From NCBI GenBank assembly GCA_035048815.1, contig JAUCBN010000034.1, forward strand, positions 8,286,737 to 8,350,736: a stretch of 64,000 nucleotides of DNA, written 5' to 3'. This document shows, one piece after another, positions 21,116-33,049 of the stretch. The DNA comes from Abelmoschus esculentus. Its lineage: Eukaryota > Streptophyta > Magnoliopsida > Malvales > Malvaceae. How positions within the stretch are numbered: the stretch's first letter is position 1; the number at the start of each line of letters is the position of its first letter. The notes beneath the pieces are model-generated. The model ran no database searches. It saw nothing but the letters and a program-made list of their open reading frames with translations, and was not told the DNA's origin. The position numbers and the translations under genes are program-made.

Positions 21116-23800
21116 CAAATTTTAACTTTTTATTGTTTCCACCACAATCACTAAAAAAAAACTAATTCACCCTCTCTAGATTTAATTGGACGATTTGGAG
21201 CCCAACATACACCCACTATATATAATTGCTTTCAATAAAGTAAAATAACCTTCCAATGACTACAAAATAGAAATGTGTTTCATATTATAAGAGTAGAGAT
21301 GTAAATGGATCATTTGCTACGAGTCATTTTGATTATGGCTATAATCGGTTTAAATTCAGTTTAAATCGATTCGGGTCTGGTTTAAATTTTAGGTTTTAGT
21401 TCGGGTTTATGTTTATTTCGATTTGAGTATCGAATTGAGTCGGTTGATTTTTTTGGTTTGATTTGGTTATTTCAGGTCAATAGATTTTGGATCAGGTGAA
21501 TATTGAGTTAACAAGATATCGATCGATTCCTGTCTGTTTATTAGATTGAATTAGGATTTTACACACTATAAATCACTCAATATAATATGAATATTTAGTT
21601 TTTTTTTAATTGTATCATATTTTTCTTTATTTATTTTAATATATTTTTATTTCAGGTTGTCTTCAGTGTAGATTCATTCAGTTCGATTGAAAATCGGTTC
21701 GAGCTTATTCTGTATATCAGTTCGAGTCTATTTTTGGTTAAACTAGAATTCAAGTCGGTTTCAATTCTGATCGAATCAGTTCGGATTTCGAGTCAAATTT
21801 ATGTTATCACATTCGAGTTAATTTTGGGTCTCGGTTCGATTTTTAAGTCTTGGATCAAGTTTATCAAGTCAAATTTATTCGATTTTCATCAAATTCTTTA
21901 AAAATCAATTTATCCCTTCTTGATAGTTTTTCAATTACTCGATTCGATACCAATAAAAATTATACCCAACCTGAAATATCAATGCCTAACAAACATAAAG
22001 AAAATTTTAAACGCGGAAAACCGAAGTGCAGCTAGTAGGAAATCCTCTGTATCCAAGTGAAAAGAAAATGCTAAACTAATAACATGTAGCCTTTTTATCT
22101 GTACAATAAAATCTTGTGATTTGACATAACCTTGATTCTTCCCTCTATGTGGGTAAACTTTATCCATAAAATGACATAAACAACTGGAATCATTTTAACC
22201 TAAGCACTTTCATTTTGGATTAGGTTTTAGGTATGATTTTCTGAATTCTGCTGCCCCACCTCGATGACATATTGTCTTCAACCATTAAAGCTCTAAAACT
22301 AATCAGTTGTTTAATCCCAGCTTAATCATTGTCTATCTAGAAGGGAACAGATATAGGGCACTTAAAACTTTATGTATACATTTCTCGGGAAATAAAAAAA
22401 GTTAAACCCTTATAGGTAGAACTAAAATTATTATGAAAATTATAAAAATTTTAATATTAATTTTTTATGTATATTAAATTTTATAAAATGTATAAAATCT
22501 TTGAAAGTATAAAAAATTTAATACATACTAATTTTTTTATATAAAATATGAAAAATTTGGTATATATTAACAAATTGATATTAAATTTTTATAATATTTA
22601 TAACAATTTTAATTCTTTCTATTTTAATTTTATTTAACTCACCTTATGATAGAAAAAATCCTTTATCCTACCAATATAAAAAACCCATTCATACAGGTGT
22701 CATTGAATTTCAATGAAAAATACTTTTGACTAAATTAATTAATCAATCCTTTTTTTCTCTTAAATCTTGGCTGGCGGAGTTGGACACTTGTTGAAGCGAA
22801 TAATTAGGCTAATCGAAAAGAAAAGAATCATGGACGAATCTAATGGAAGGTATGATATGGTATAGTTACGGTATGATATAAATAAAAAATATTATAAGCT
22901 ACGAAATTTAAAATTTAAAATATTATAACTTTAATAATATTTTATGTTGATGATTAAGTATAAAAATTTAACTTTAAATATCTATAATTATTATTTTTGA
23001 TAATATTATAGAGTTTTTTAAGTGTTAAAATTTATTTATAAATATTGATTCTATTGCGCGATATCAATCTCAAATATTATAAAAAAAATATAATATTTTT
23101 CTATTTTAAACATACCCAAGAATCATTCCAGATTAAAATTAAACTAAGTTGAGATTTATAGTTGAGTGACTAAAAATATTTATGTTATTTTATATGAGTT
23201 TAATTTTAATTTTTTCTTGAAAATATACTCTTTATTTATTTAATAAAAAAATTAAATTACGTTAATCAGTAATTAATTAATTTAATAAAATAAAATATTA
23301 AATCTTTTAGATACTTAAATAATATTAAAAAATTAAATTTTAATATTAAGATATTTATATATTAAATTTTTATAAAATTTAATCTAAATTAATTAATAAA
23401 TAAATTAGACGGTGATACATAAACCTAAAAATAAATTAAACTAAATTTATCTAGCCCTCGTACATGTAAGCGTGTCATATAAGTATCTGTTTTAAATTAA
23501 TTTATTTTTAATATAATTAATAAAATTTTATATTTGAAGTTAATTATATTTTTAAAATTTTAAAATTCCATTATTGATTTGACAATTGAAGTTCAAATAT
23601 CTATAAAGGGACTTGAGTTTTAGATAGCTAGTGTACTGCACCACGTGACGGCTTGAAAACCAGGCTAAGCTCTAAGCATGAGGCAAATTAATTATTTTAA
23701 ATAGGTTGAAGGGTTATTTTGCCTAATTTTAATTTATCGATTTTACTAATATGTTATTTTTGTATTAATTTACCATCTGAATTAATCTAATTCTATTATA
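21116..23800. other. AT-rich intergenic DNA
   Basis: No gene is recognised. The part 21295-21990 repeats words like TCGGTTTAAA, TTCGGGT and TCGATTCG in the style of old non-autonomous DNA transposons, and starts with AGAGATGTAAATGG, but no matching far end was found. The rest (22380-23620) is very AT-rich with no structure I can name. Confidence 0.45.
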
Positions 23801-24212
23801 ATAACACCTTTGACTTTGATATCAAATTAAACTTTAAATTTAAATTTAAATTTGTAAAATATTTAATGTAGTATTTAGAATTCGGATGCTATATTTGAGC
23901 TATAAACTAAAACCGTTTTCATAATTCAAAACTATTAATCATGTCATAAAATGCAAAACAATATTAAGTATCAAAAACTAGTTTAATAATTCAAAGTAGT
24001 TAGGAGATCAAAATACAAGTTGATAAAATATTGAACCACGATACTTTAAACAAATAGAGTTACAATTATACAGAAGGGGTCCTACGAATACATAACCCAC
24101 TACATCCAAATATTGTACTCTACCAATTGTTCAATGTTGAAGATTCTCGATGATGGTGCTCCGCCATGTCCGACCTTTTACCTACCGCCGCACGGAAGCG
24201 CATTCCGAACGT

Positions 24213-24229
24213 TGAGCTACAAAAGCTCA
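24213..24229 (-). repeat. Stem-loop TGAGC/GCTCA, LTR
   Basis: TGAGC-TACAAAA-GCTCA forms a five-pair stem. It lies about 200 bases downstream (minus sense) of the hairpin array at 24426-24570. Equivalent stem-loops lie at 26912-26925, 32249-32265 and 49554-49567. Confidence 0.7.
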
Positions 24230-24425
24230 GTGGATACACAACCTATCGATTGTGCTTCAAGTGAATTATAACTATGCACATGCTATATGAAATATGACAA
24301 CATGGTATGAAGTAGTGTTGTTAGCGTAATCGCCTAAACACATGATATGACAAGCAACAACCAAAGCATAAAGTAAACAATCCAGGAGGAGGCTCAATGT
24401 CACCCGACACTAGAGACCCACCCTA

Positions 24426-24570
24426 CCCGGAATCTCACATCGGGCTGCTCGAAATCTCGCATCGAGTCTTTAATCAAAATATCACATCGAGTGGGGCTTG
24501 AAATCTCACATCAAGCAAAGTATTCATCCAAAATCTCACATCAGATGACCTTCAATACATCACCTAGAAT
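24426..24570 (-). repeat. Array of mini-hairpins with constant loop
   Basis: Successive stems differ but remain complementary around a near-constant loop (AATCTCACA on the plus strand). They are CCCG/CGGG (24426/24441), CTCGA/TCGAG (24448/24462), GCTTGA/TCAAGC (24496/24511) and CATC/GATG (24525/24544). The homologous LTR has the matching array at 31438-31620. Confidence 0.75.
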
Positions 24571-25000
24571 ATCATATCGGATGACCTTCATTGTGTTGCA
24601 ACAATCACTCACTAGGTATCCGGATCTCACCACACAAAGACTCAAACCACACAAAATAATCCACCAAGGATCCTTAGACAACTTTATACAACAACCACTA
24701 AAAACCAATCATACAAGGAAAAATCACCATATCAACAATTAAAACATCAATTCCAAGTTTTATTATTCATTTTATAGCTTAACCCACCTTTAGGAACCAT
24801 TACCATAAATTATTAAAACCCTAAACTCAAACCTTAAAAACTTGGACAGATTGCTCTACCTGTACCAGTACGAACCTCTTGACCATTGATACCCCCTCTT
24901 TGCATACTCATCCTCCCACTCGATATCGATATAAAAATTACATTCGATGCATTTGACCCATCAAGGCGTACCGATACCCTAAATCGGTACTCATATATTG

Positions 25001-28000
25001 TGTAATGCCCCAAAAATGGGCCTAGAAGTTAGTGGGCCGGTTTAGTTGGTTAAGCCTAGTTCGGGATTAAATTCTTAAAAAAATGATTTTTAATCGAAAT
25101 AAATTATGGAAAAATATCCTAAAATCCTAATTAAATATATATTTTTGACTTTTGTTAACTTAATTTCGAAAATTGATCCTTGAATCCCTAAGATTTTGAA
25201 ATTAGTGATTATTTTGTAAAAATTGAAAACTTAAGGACAATTTTATAAACTAAGACAAAACTTTGAATCTTTAAGGGGCTTTGATCAAATCCTAATTCTA
25301 ATTGATTTAAACTTCCATGAGCTTATTTAAATAACTCTTAACCCAAGTTTTAAAACACAAGACCCAAATAACTTTAGTTAAAACCCATAAACCTTATTTT
25401 ATATCAAAACCAAAACTCTTATTTTATTATTTTCTTTTTCCCTTTTTCCAATTCTCTAGCCGTCTTTTCAATTTAAATTCAGTTTTTCTTCAATTAAATT
25501 TATTCTAATAAATATCTATAACTTTTTCTTCTTCAAAAATCTTTTTTTCACTTGTTTTTCTTCTTCAAAAACCATGGAAGTTGGTTGAGTCAGAATTAGA
25601 GGTAAGAATCATTCAATCCTATGATTTAAAAATGTTATTTACTCAAAATTCGAAGTTATTGGCTTGGTAAAAATATTTTTAATATTTTAGTTAAAGAAAA
25701 ATCGATTTTCGGTCAAAAACCAAAATTTTATTTCAAGGTTTTTTAATCACTGTTTTTGGATCCTAAATGTATGATTTTCAAATTTTTAGAATGTTTATAA
25801 AGTGTTTTTAAAATCCCTAATCCCGGAATAAAGGTTTAGGAGAAGTTGGGATAGTTTTTAAGGGTTTTTGGTTAAGGTTTTGATAGGTTTTAAGGGATGT
25901 TATGAGGGATTCCGACTTGGGGTTTATTGCATGCGATTAGGAGCACTAAATCCTTAGTTTTTGATGCTTGAAACAAGGAAAGAAGTAGGTGATCTCGTTT
26001 GAAGTGATCGAGTGAAGTTTCGGTGACTTGTTAGACAAGTTCAGTTATCGTTGAGTGGATTTGAGAGTGGGCTGCTTCAGCAGTGTTTTAACTTTATTTT
26101 CAAAGTGATGGGAGTGTATGGAAGGTGTGAGAAACCTCCTTATACTCCGAAGTAAGTTTTACGTTTACTCTCGTAAATCATTTTTTCCCATATTATGCTA
26201 TTTTTCTATGTGTTAGTCATGCTTGCTAATTAATTGTGCATACATGATTATGTATGCGAATAAATGCTCATGTGATTGTTTTTACATTGGTTTTAATGAT
26301 TCCTCAGTTTGTTTTCAAAATAAGTAAAATATGGTTTTTATCGATTTATGCAAATTGTGCATGAGATAGAGGAATTCATGTGATCTAGCTACTTTTTTTA
26401 ATGTAAAACTTGAGCATTTGGTTTTGTTTTGTGTTGAACGTTAAGATGATGTTGATGGGATAAGTTTATCGATCAATAGGATGTACAGTGCACTATAAAT
26501 AAAATTCGTACGTGTGTAAATTCCTTGAGTGATGCATTAGAGGTTAGCCTAGTGCTGTGTGATATAACTGTTACCTTATCACATTCTGGTATAGCGAACT
26601 ATCCCGGACACCAAGGTGGGATCTTTAGATTGCGATAGTCAATCTGTGTGAATTGGTGTACGATATCATTAGTATGTGTCCGTTTATCCTAACGTTTGGA
26701 GATAAATCCATTCGTGTCACTTAACCAATATGTGAAAAACGCAAGTGTAAACGATTTACTTCTTTGTGCAATTTGTAAATTGCATGTGTTTTTATTAGTG
26801 ACCTTTGTTGTCACAAGCTATTTTCCTTAAGCATGACTTGTTTATACATTGATTTTTAGTATAATGTGGGTTTCATTACAAGTAGTTTAACTTGTTTTAT
26901 AATCCATTCACTAAGCTTCGGCTTAACCCCTCTCTTTACCTTGTAATATAGAGAAATAAGTGAGACGGTCATCACAAGAAAGCAAGGAAACTATTAGTGC
27001 TTTTAAATCATATTTAAGCTCAAGTATGTTATTTTTATGTTCGAACCTTACATAGTTTAGGAGAAATGATAATGAGGAATCTTATGGTATTTAAGTTGGT
27101 AATTGAGTTTGGATATTGAACTACTTTTTGATATGCTTTTTATGAAATTACTTTTATAATTGATTTATATCCTAATTTTTTTTAAGCATGTTGAGTTATG
27201 ACTTTGATGAATATTTGTTTTAATTTGTGTTATGAGCATAGAAATAGGATGATTGACATCTAGAAATCTTGTTGAATTATATGATTTATTTCCTATAGGT
27301 GAATAAATGCATCTAGGATATGTTTGGTCACATTTTAGGCTTGACACCTGATTAAATTGTTGTTTCGGGGTAAGAGGTTCGATACCTCTTCATAGGGTAT
27401 CGATACCTAGGCAAAAACACAACAGTTTTCTAGAAATTAAGCTTGGGTATCGAAACCACATGAACTGGTTTCAAAACAGTATCATGAAATTCTTCAGGAG
27501 TATCGATTCGCTTCATTCTAGTTTCGATAATGACCTTTATAGTAGTAAATGGTATCAGAACAGTTCTCCAACTGCATCGAAACGTGGACTTGTCGCGTAG
27601 GTCGTAGTATGAGTAATCGAAGGTGTTCCAAAACACTTAAGCACCGTTTCGATATCCCTTTAAATTTTACCTTGGTTTCGAAATAGTGCATAAAGGTTTC
27701 GATACCCTTGACTAAAAATGTTAGAATAATTTAAAATGAACTTTAAACCTTACGTTTTAGTCACTAAACTTTGAGCATGAAATTGAAAGACTTGTAGATA
27801 TTATTTTAACTTAAAAATTTACATGCAAGCATGAAATATATTTAATTTCACTTTTAGATCAAAAATTTCTAGAAAATTATAATTAGGTCCCTAAAATTTA
27901 TTCGTTTAAATTAGGAATCGTTTCTCATTAATTTCCGCTGCAAATGAACTTAGTCCTTGAATGAACATGTTGGATCTAATTAATGCATTTAGATAACATA

Positions 28001-28112
28001 AAAGAAAAAATTTTGGGGTCGTTTATTGGAGCGAGTCTCCGTATTAGTCTCGGTATTTCTCGTGTAGCTCGTTCGAGTCGGGTGGCGTCTAGACCGGGTC
28101 GAGGGGGTTATA
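25001..28112 (+). repeat. Giant solo LTR, 3.1 kb
   Basis: It starts TGTAATGCCCC and ends GGGGGTTATA, a weathered TGTAACACCCC/GGGGTTACA pair. The bases TATTG flank both ends (24996-25000 and 28113-28117). The homologous stretch at 37320 reads straight through this point, which supports the boundaries. There is a T/C-rich leader at 25420-25570, a hairpin array at 26588-26706, a stem-loop at 26912-26925 and TATCGATACC motifs at 27370-27710. No coding sequence was found. Confidence 0.88.
26588..26706 (+). repeat. Mini-hairpin array in the 25001-28112 LTR
   Basis: Hairpins include GGTATAG-CGAA-CTATCCC with one mismatch (26588-26605), AGATTG-CGATAGT-CAATCT (26627-26645) and TTTATCC/GGAGATAAA with a bulge (about 26683-26706). 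A C(TTCG)G-capped stem, TAAGC-TTCG-GCTTA, lies downstream at 26912-26925. Confidence 0.65.
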
Positions 28113-29097
28113 TATTGAGTGTCAGTCTCAAGCCTGTATCGATACACCCTTTAGTGTATCGATACAAAAAATGGTCCCTAGAATTTGAATTAGCGCACCC
28201 GTACTGGTACTCTCCTTGACCATACTGATACCCCTGAAAGGAATTGCCCATCTTAATAGAAGGGTGTACCGATACTAAATCCCGAGTATTGGTACATAAG
28301 CTCAGAAAACATGACCTAAAGCTTAGAAATCCCCTATTTCAGCCCCAAATGAAATCCTATCAATCTATAAATGTTCCTACATGTTATTGGAAGTATTTAG
28401 GTAGATTTCTAAACAATTTTAGACTATAATCACGTCAAATTTTGAAATTACCATTGATGCACTCCAAGCATTAACCTCAACTAAAATCACCATACAACAT
28501 TTAAACATGCATATAAGAATGATGCACGTGAAAAACACGAGATTTAGAAGTGTACTAACCTCCAAAATGAGCTGATACAACTCTCCTTCAGCCCTCAATA
28601 CTCTTTTACTTTCCCAAGCTCCTTAAAGATGGCTCTCCTTGCCCCCTAAATACAAGAAAAGATTACCAATGAGTCATTATTCCATTAGGTGATTTAAGGA
28701 AGCTTAAAAATGAACTCGTAACTCCACAAGTGCTCCCAAAAAACCCATTCACTTTTTCCTCCTCAAAACTCCATTAAAACCTTCACCTCCACCATTTCTA
28801 ACCAAACTTACCTTGAAATATTGATCTCTTTACATTGAGAAAATATTCCTCAAATAATCAAAGAAGATTCTATAGGCAAAACTTAAAAAAATACGAATAA
28901 TGCATCAAGACCCAAAACATCTTAACTAGGGGTATACACTTATTTTGAAGCTCTTTGACTTTTTTTCGAGCACTCTCACCGGTTGCTCTTCTATGTGATT
29001 TTCTTATTAACCTTAACATCATTGGGAGATTAAGAAAATGTGAAAGGTCTAAGCACTAGGTGGGTGAAATGATCACTTAATCGGTCGATGTGAGCCT

Positions 29098-30309
29098 TGT
29101 TGCGTGTTTTAAGTGCTTCGCAAATACGTGCAAGTGTACACTTTTCAAGTTATAGTATAGAAAGATATCGTCTCCACAGGGATTGGTGCTTCTTCCGGAA
29201 TTTAATTTCTTGCGCTGAAAATAAAGACACAAATGTTTATAGAATTGATATTTAATTGAAATTAAATAATAAAATAAACAAGTAAAATAAATTGGAGTAA
29301 TCAATGAGAGAGATTAGGTTTGGTTATCCTCAATTATGGAATGATGGACGAATGAATTCTTCTTCGTAGTGGGTGCTCGCACCGCTCAACTCGTTCCGAC
29401 AATTGGGCTCAACCGATTGCTTATGTCAGTTCTTCGAGTTGTCAGTTCGTAGAATGTTTGGGCAATTGCGATGAGGGAATTTCTCAGGCAATTTTGGCGA
29501 CTATCCTTAAGTTTCGGCAAAGCATTGCTTCTATTAGCCGTTGAAATCATGCACTTATCCCTAAGCCGGATTAGTTCTCTCGCACTTGGATCGAACCACG
29601 CCTATTCGTTTCGTGAATCCAATTCTCCCGAATCTGGATAAATAAGTCGTTTATCGAGGTTTTTTCCCAATTTCCCGCAAACAAATTAAGTACCAAGAAT
29701 AGGCAAACCTTAATTTAGAACACACACAAACTTAGATATAAATCAAACTAAGTCAATCCATAACAATATAATAACCCAAGCCAACTTAGAATTAGTTCAT
29801 GGTTGGGCAAAATATCCAAAAACAATATCCTCTCATCACTCGAAATAAACAAGAAAACAAGATGGAAATTGCAGCCCCTTTACGTCAATGTCTCTCTCAC
29901 GATCGGCTCAGTTTGCTAGTTGGAAGACATCATCTTTTTAAAGGCTTTTTCGGTTGACTAAGGTGATGGAATAAACTTGAATTGGAAATAATTACAAAAG
30001 AATATTTCTATTCTCATTTGATTCCAATAGAGCCATTCCATATTTGCTTTAATCTCCCATTGACCTTATCTTCACTAATTTCTTGCCCATTATGTAGCTC
30101 TCATCAAGGAAGGAATCTTGCAAACATGCAAATAAACCACAACAATATCCTTTTCTACAAATATTAACTAACACATGAAATAAATATGATAAACAAGGAA
30201 ATTATGTAAACATGTATGAATTACTAATAATATAATTAATAATATGCTTAAGTCTAACAATAATGTGAGTAAAAAGGGCAATAAAAACAGTACTTTTGAA
30301 CACTCATCA
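29098..30309 (-). repeat. Solo LTR of an Athila-related family
   Basis: It begins TGTTGCGTG and ends CACTCATCA, with exact AGCCT duplications at 29093-29097 and 30310-30314. On the minus strand it ends CACGCAACA, as Athila LTRs do. It shares blocks with the Athila-1 LTR (ATATCGTCTCC, TTATCCCTAAGCC, CGTGAATCCA-like). It interrupts the gag remnant on its right. Confidence 0.92.
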
Positions 30310-30726
30310 AGCCTTGTCCCTGTACTTCTTTTCAAAATCATCCAAGAAGTCATTCCATGTAGACTGATCAGGATACCACTCTATTTCCAAGGTTTCCCAC
30401 CATTATCTTGCATTCTCCTTGAGCAAGGAAAGAGCACAATACAACTTATCCTCAAACCTAAACCTTATCTGCCTTATAATCCAACGAGTATCACAAAGCC
30501 ACTGATCCGCCTTCATCGGATTATCTTATCCAGAACCCAAGAAATCCATAGCAGCCTTTCTACGAACCCTATCGATTGGTGCCTCACATGGGGTAGGTAC
30601 ACGCCTCGAAATAGCCCTTACTATTTGATCCAAGGCAAGATGCAGGTGGGTGAAGTAATTCACCCCTGCCTGCCTAGCTCCTTTCATGGAAACCCAAGTT
30701 TTCCTCAACGCCCCTTTATCTCCTAG
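30310..30726 (-). pseudogene. Gypsy (chromovirus-like) gag fragment
   Basis: Read from 30708 downward, the frame contains RAISRRVPTP and then PIDRVRRKAAMDFLGSG, the N-terminal gag block of plant chromoviruses. Further segments around 30400-30500 contain KADQWL and LLKEN, with WNDFLDDFEKKY at the end. Stops and frameshifts break it, and the solo LTR 29098-30309 cuts it off. It lies only about 155 bases inside the primer-binding site. Confidence 0.65.
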
Positions 30727-30880
30727 GCATGATTAACTTTTGTACAATCAAACAAAAAAATATTAAATCATCAAAATTCAGTTTTTAAAGTGTGAATTAG
30801 ACTCATTGGAATGTATTCCCTAGACACTTGTTACCACACTAGACTCTTCTCGAAGGACAACCTAGAACCGACTAAACCTA

Positions 30881-30893
30881 GGATTTAATACCA
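30881..30893 (-). other. Decayed primer-binding site, initiator-Met type
   Basis: On the minus strand the sequence next to the LTR end reads TGGTATTAAATCC. It agrees at its start with the TGGTATCAGAGC complement of initiator tRNA-Met. CTAGGTTTAG follows, as is common after this site in plant gypsy elements. Confidence 0.55.
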
Positions 30894-31437
30894 CTACATA
30901 TAACACCTAACCCGTTCCCAAAAAATTTTCTCATTTCAATTCAAATCCAAACCATACCATTGACCATGACATAAAAATTCAAAAGAGTATTAAGTATTAA
31001 AAGCACTTTAATAATTCAAAGTAGTTAGGAGCTCCAAACACAAGTTGATAAAACATTTGACCACAACAATTTAAACAAATAGAGTTACAATTATAAGTGT
31101 TCCTACAAATACATAACCCACTAAACCCAACAAATATAGTATATCAATCGGTCAATGCTGAAGATCCTCAATGATGGTGCTCCACCACTTTTGACCTCTT
31201 TCCTAACTATGCTTGGAAACACATTCTAAACGCTAAGCTACAAAAGCTAAATGTTATCAACCGTGCTTCAAATGAATCATAACTATGTACATGCTAGATG
31301 AAATAGAAAAACATGGTATGAAGTAGCGACTTTACCGTAATCGTCTAAACACATGATATGGCAAGCAATAACTAAAGCATAAAGTAAATAATCTAGGAGT
31401 GAGGCCTAACGTCACCTAATATTGGGAGACTCATCCT

Positions 31438-31620
31438 GCCCGTAATCTCACATCGGGCTACTCAAAATCCCGCATCGAGTCTTAAGGTTGGGGCTCAGAA
31501 TCTCACATCGAGCAAAGTCATCATCTAGAATCTCACATCGAATGACCTTCAATACATCACCCGAAATATCACATCGAATAACCTTCATTATGTTGCAACA
31601 CTCACTCACTCGGTATCCGT
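31438..31620 (-). repeat. Mini-hairpin array, second copy
   Basis: This is homologous to 24426-24570. Its stems include GCCCG/CGGGC (31438/31454) and GCTC/GAGC around AGAATCTCACATC (about 31493-31511). The loop sequence AATCTCACATCG recurs. Confidence 0.65.
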
Positions 31621-32430
31621 ATCCTACTATACAAAGACTCAAACCACACAAAATGATCCACCAAGGATCCTTATACTACTCTATATAACAACCACCAAAA
31701 ACTAATCATACAAGACAATATCACCATATCAGTAATTAAAATATCAATTCCAAGTTTTATTATTCATTTTATAGCTTAACCCACTCTTAGGAATCATTAC
31801 CACAAATTATTAAACCCCCAAACTCAAACCTTTAAAACTTGGAGAAATTGCTTTGCCTATACAAGTACGAACCTTTTGAGTAACGATATGTAACACCCCG
31901 ACCCGGATGTCACATTGGGCCTCCGGCCCAAAACTTGTATTTCAAAATTTCATTTCAAAAGCCCAAAAATAAAACCAACTCAAGTCCAAATATGATTTAT
32001 AAATCTATTAAGTTAAAAAAAAATAATAATTTAAAGTACTTGGAGCTCCAAAATATTATAACCCATCAAAATATTCGACTTAAATAATAAACAGAGTCAC
32101 AAAAGTTACATATAGGGTTCGACAAGGTACTAGCCCACTAATCTAATAGATGTACTCTAACAACATGGTCGATGCTGAAATCCAAACCTTGATGGTGCTC
32201 CACGAACCGGCTTCACCTAACCTACACACGAAAACACATTTCGAACGTTGAGCTACGAAAACTCAGTGGGTACGCCGAACTCGGCCAACATCATGCATAT
32301 CATAAGCAGTAAAGCATAACATATAAATATCGTGCATGATATGATGATCTAGCATGCTTGCCTACCACATGGCATAAACAATGTATAATGACGCACACAA
32401 CATATACATGTCAACAACAACACAAGGTAG

Positions 32431-32625
32431 TGAGGCTCGCGTCCACACAGCATCGGGATCCCATACTCAAGGATGAGGCCCGCGTCCACACAACATCGGG
32501 ATCCTACACCCGGGATTTGAGGCTCGCGTCCACACAGCATCGGGATCCTCCAAATCCCATAATCAGAATGTCACATTGAGTATCATCGAATGAGGCCCAC
32601 GTCCACACAACATCGGGATCCTACA
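32431..32625. repeat. Four direct repeats in the LTR
   Basis: Four copies, each starting TGAGGCYCGCGTCCACAC or close to it and ending CATCGGGATCC, start at 32431, 32474, 32518 and 32591. Variable bases between the copies contain matching ATCC/GGAT words. The block sits where other giant LTRs in the window have their hairpin arrays. Confidence 0.85.
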
Positions 32626-33049
32626 TTCGGAATGGTCTTCAAAACATCACTCGGAATGTTACATTGGATGGCCTTCGACATGTTGCAACACTTTTGGATA
32701 TCCGGATTTCCATCAAACAAGGACTCGAACCACACTAATGATCCACCTAGGATCTTTTCATCAAACATATCAAGACTTAACATAATTTAGTCGTTCGGGG
32801 TTTAATATCACCAAACTCGTGTTAACAATTCATTTCCTCATTTATAGGATTCATTAGGACTCTTAGTTCTCTTATCGAACCTCAGACAATACCTAACTTG
32901 TCGAGTTCTCGCAGGGGTATCGATACCCTTATGTGGGGTATCGAACCACCCTGCTTTGATACCTACCCAAAGAAGGCATCGAAACACAGGTATCGATACT
33001 GGTATCGATACCCTTTGACCATTTTCAAAGTCAACGAAAAAGGGGATTA

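Noticed and set aside
21295..21990. Second MITE similar to 41277-41680
   Set aside because: The left end resembles such an element, but no inverted right end or target duplication was found.
32431..32625. Evenly spaced repeats resembling a CRISPR array
   Set aside because: The window is plant nuclear DNA, spacers are very short and irregular, and the repeats belong to an LTR.
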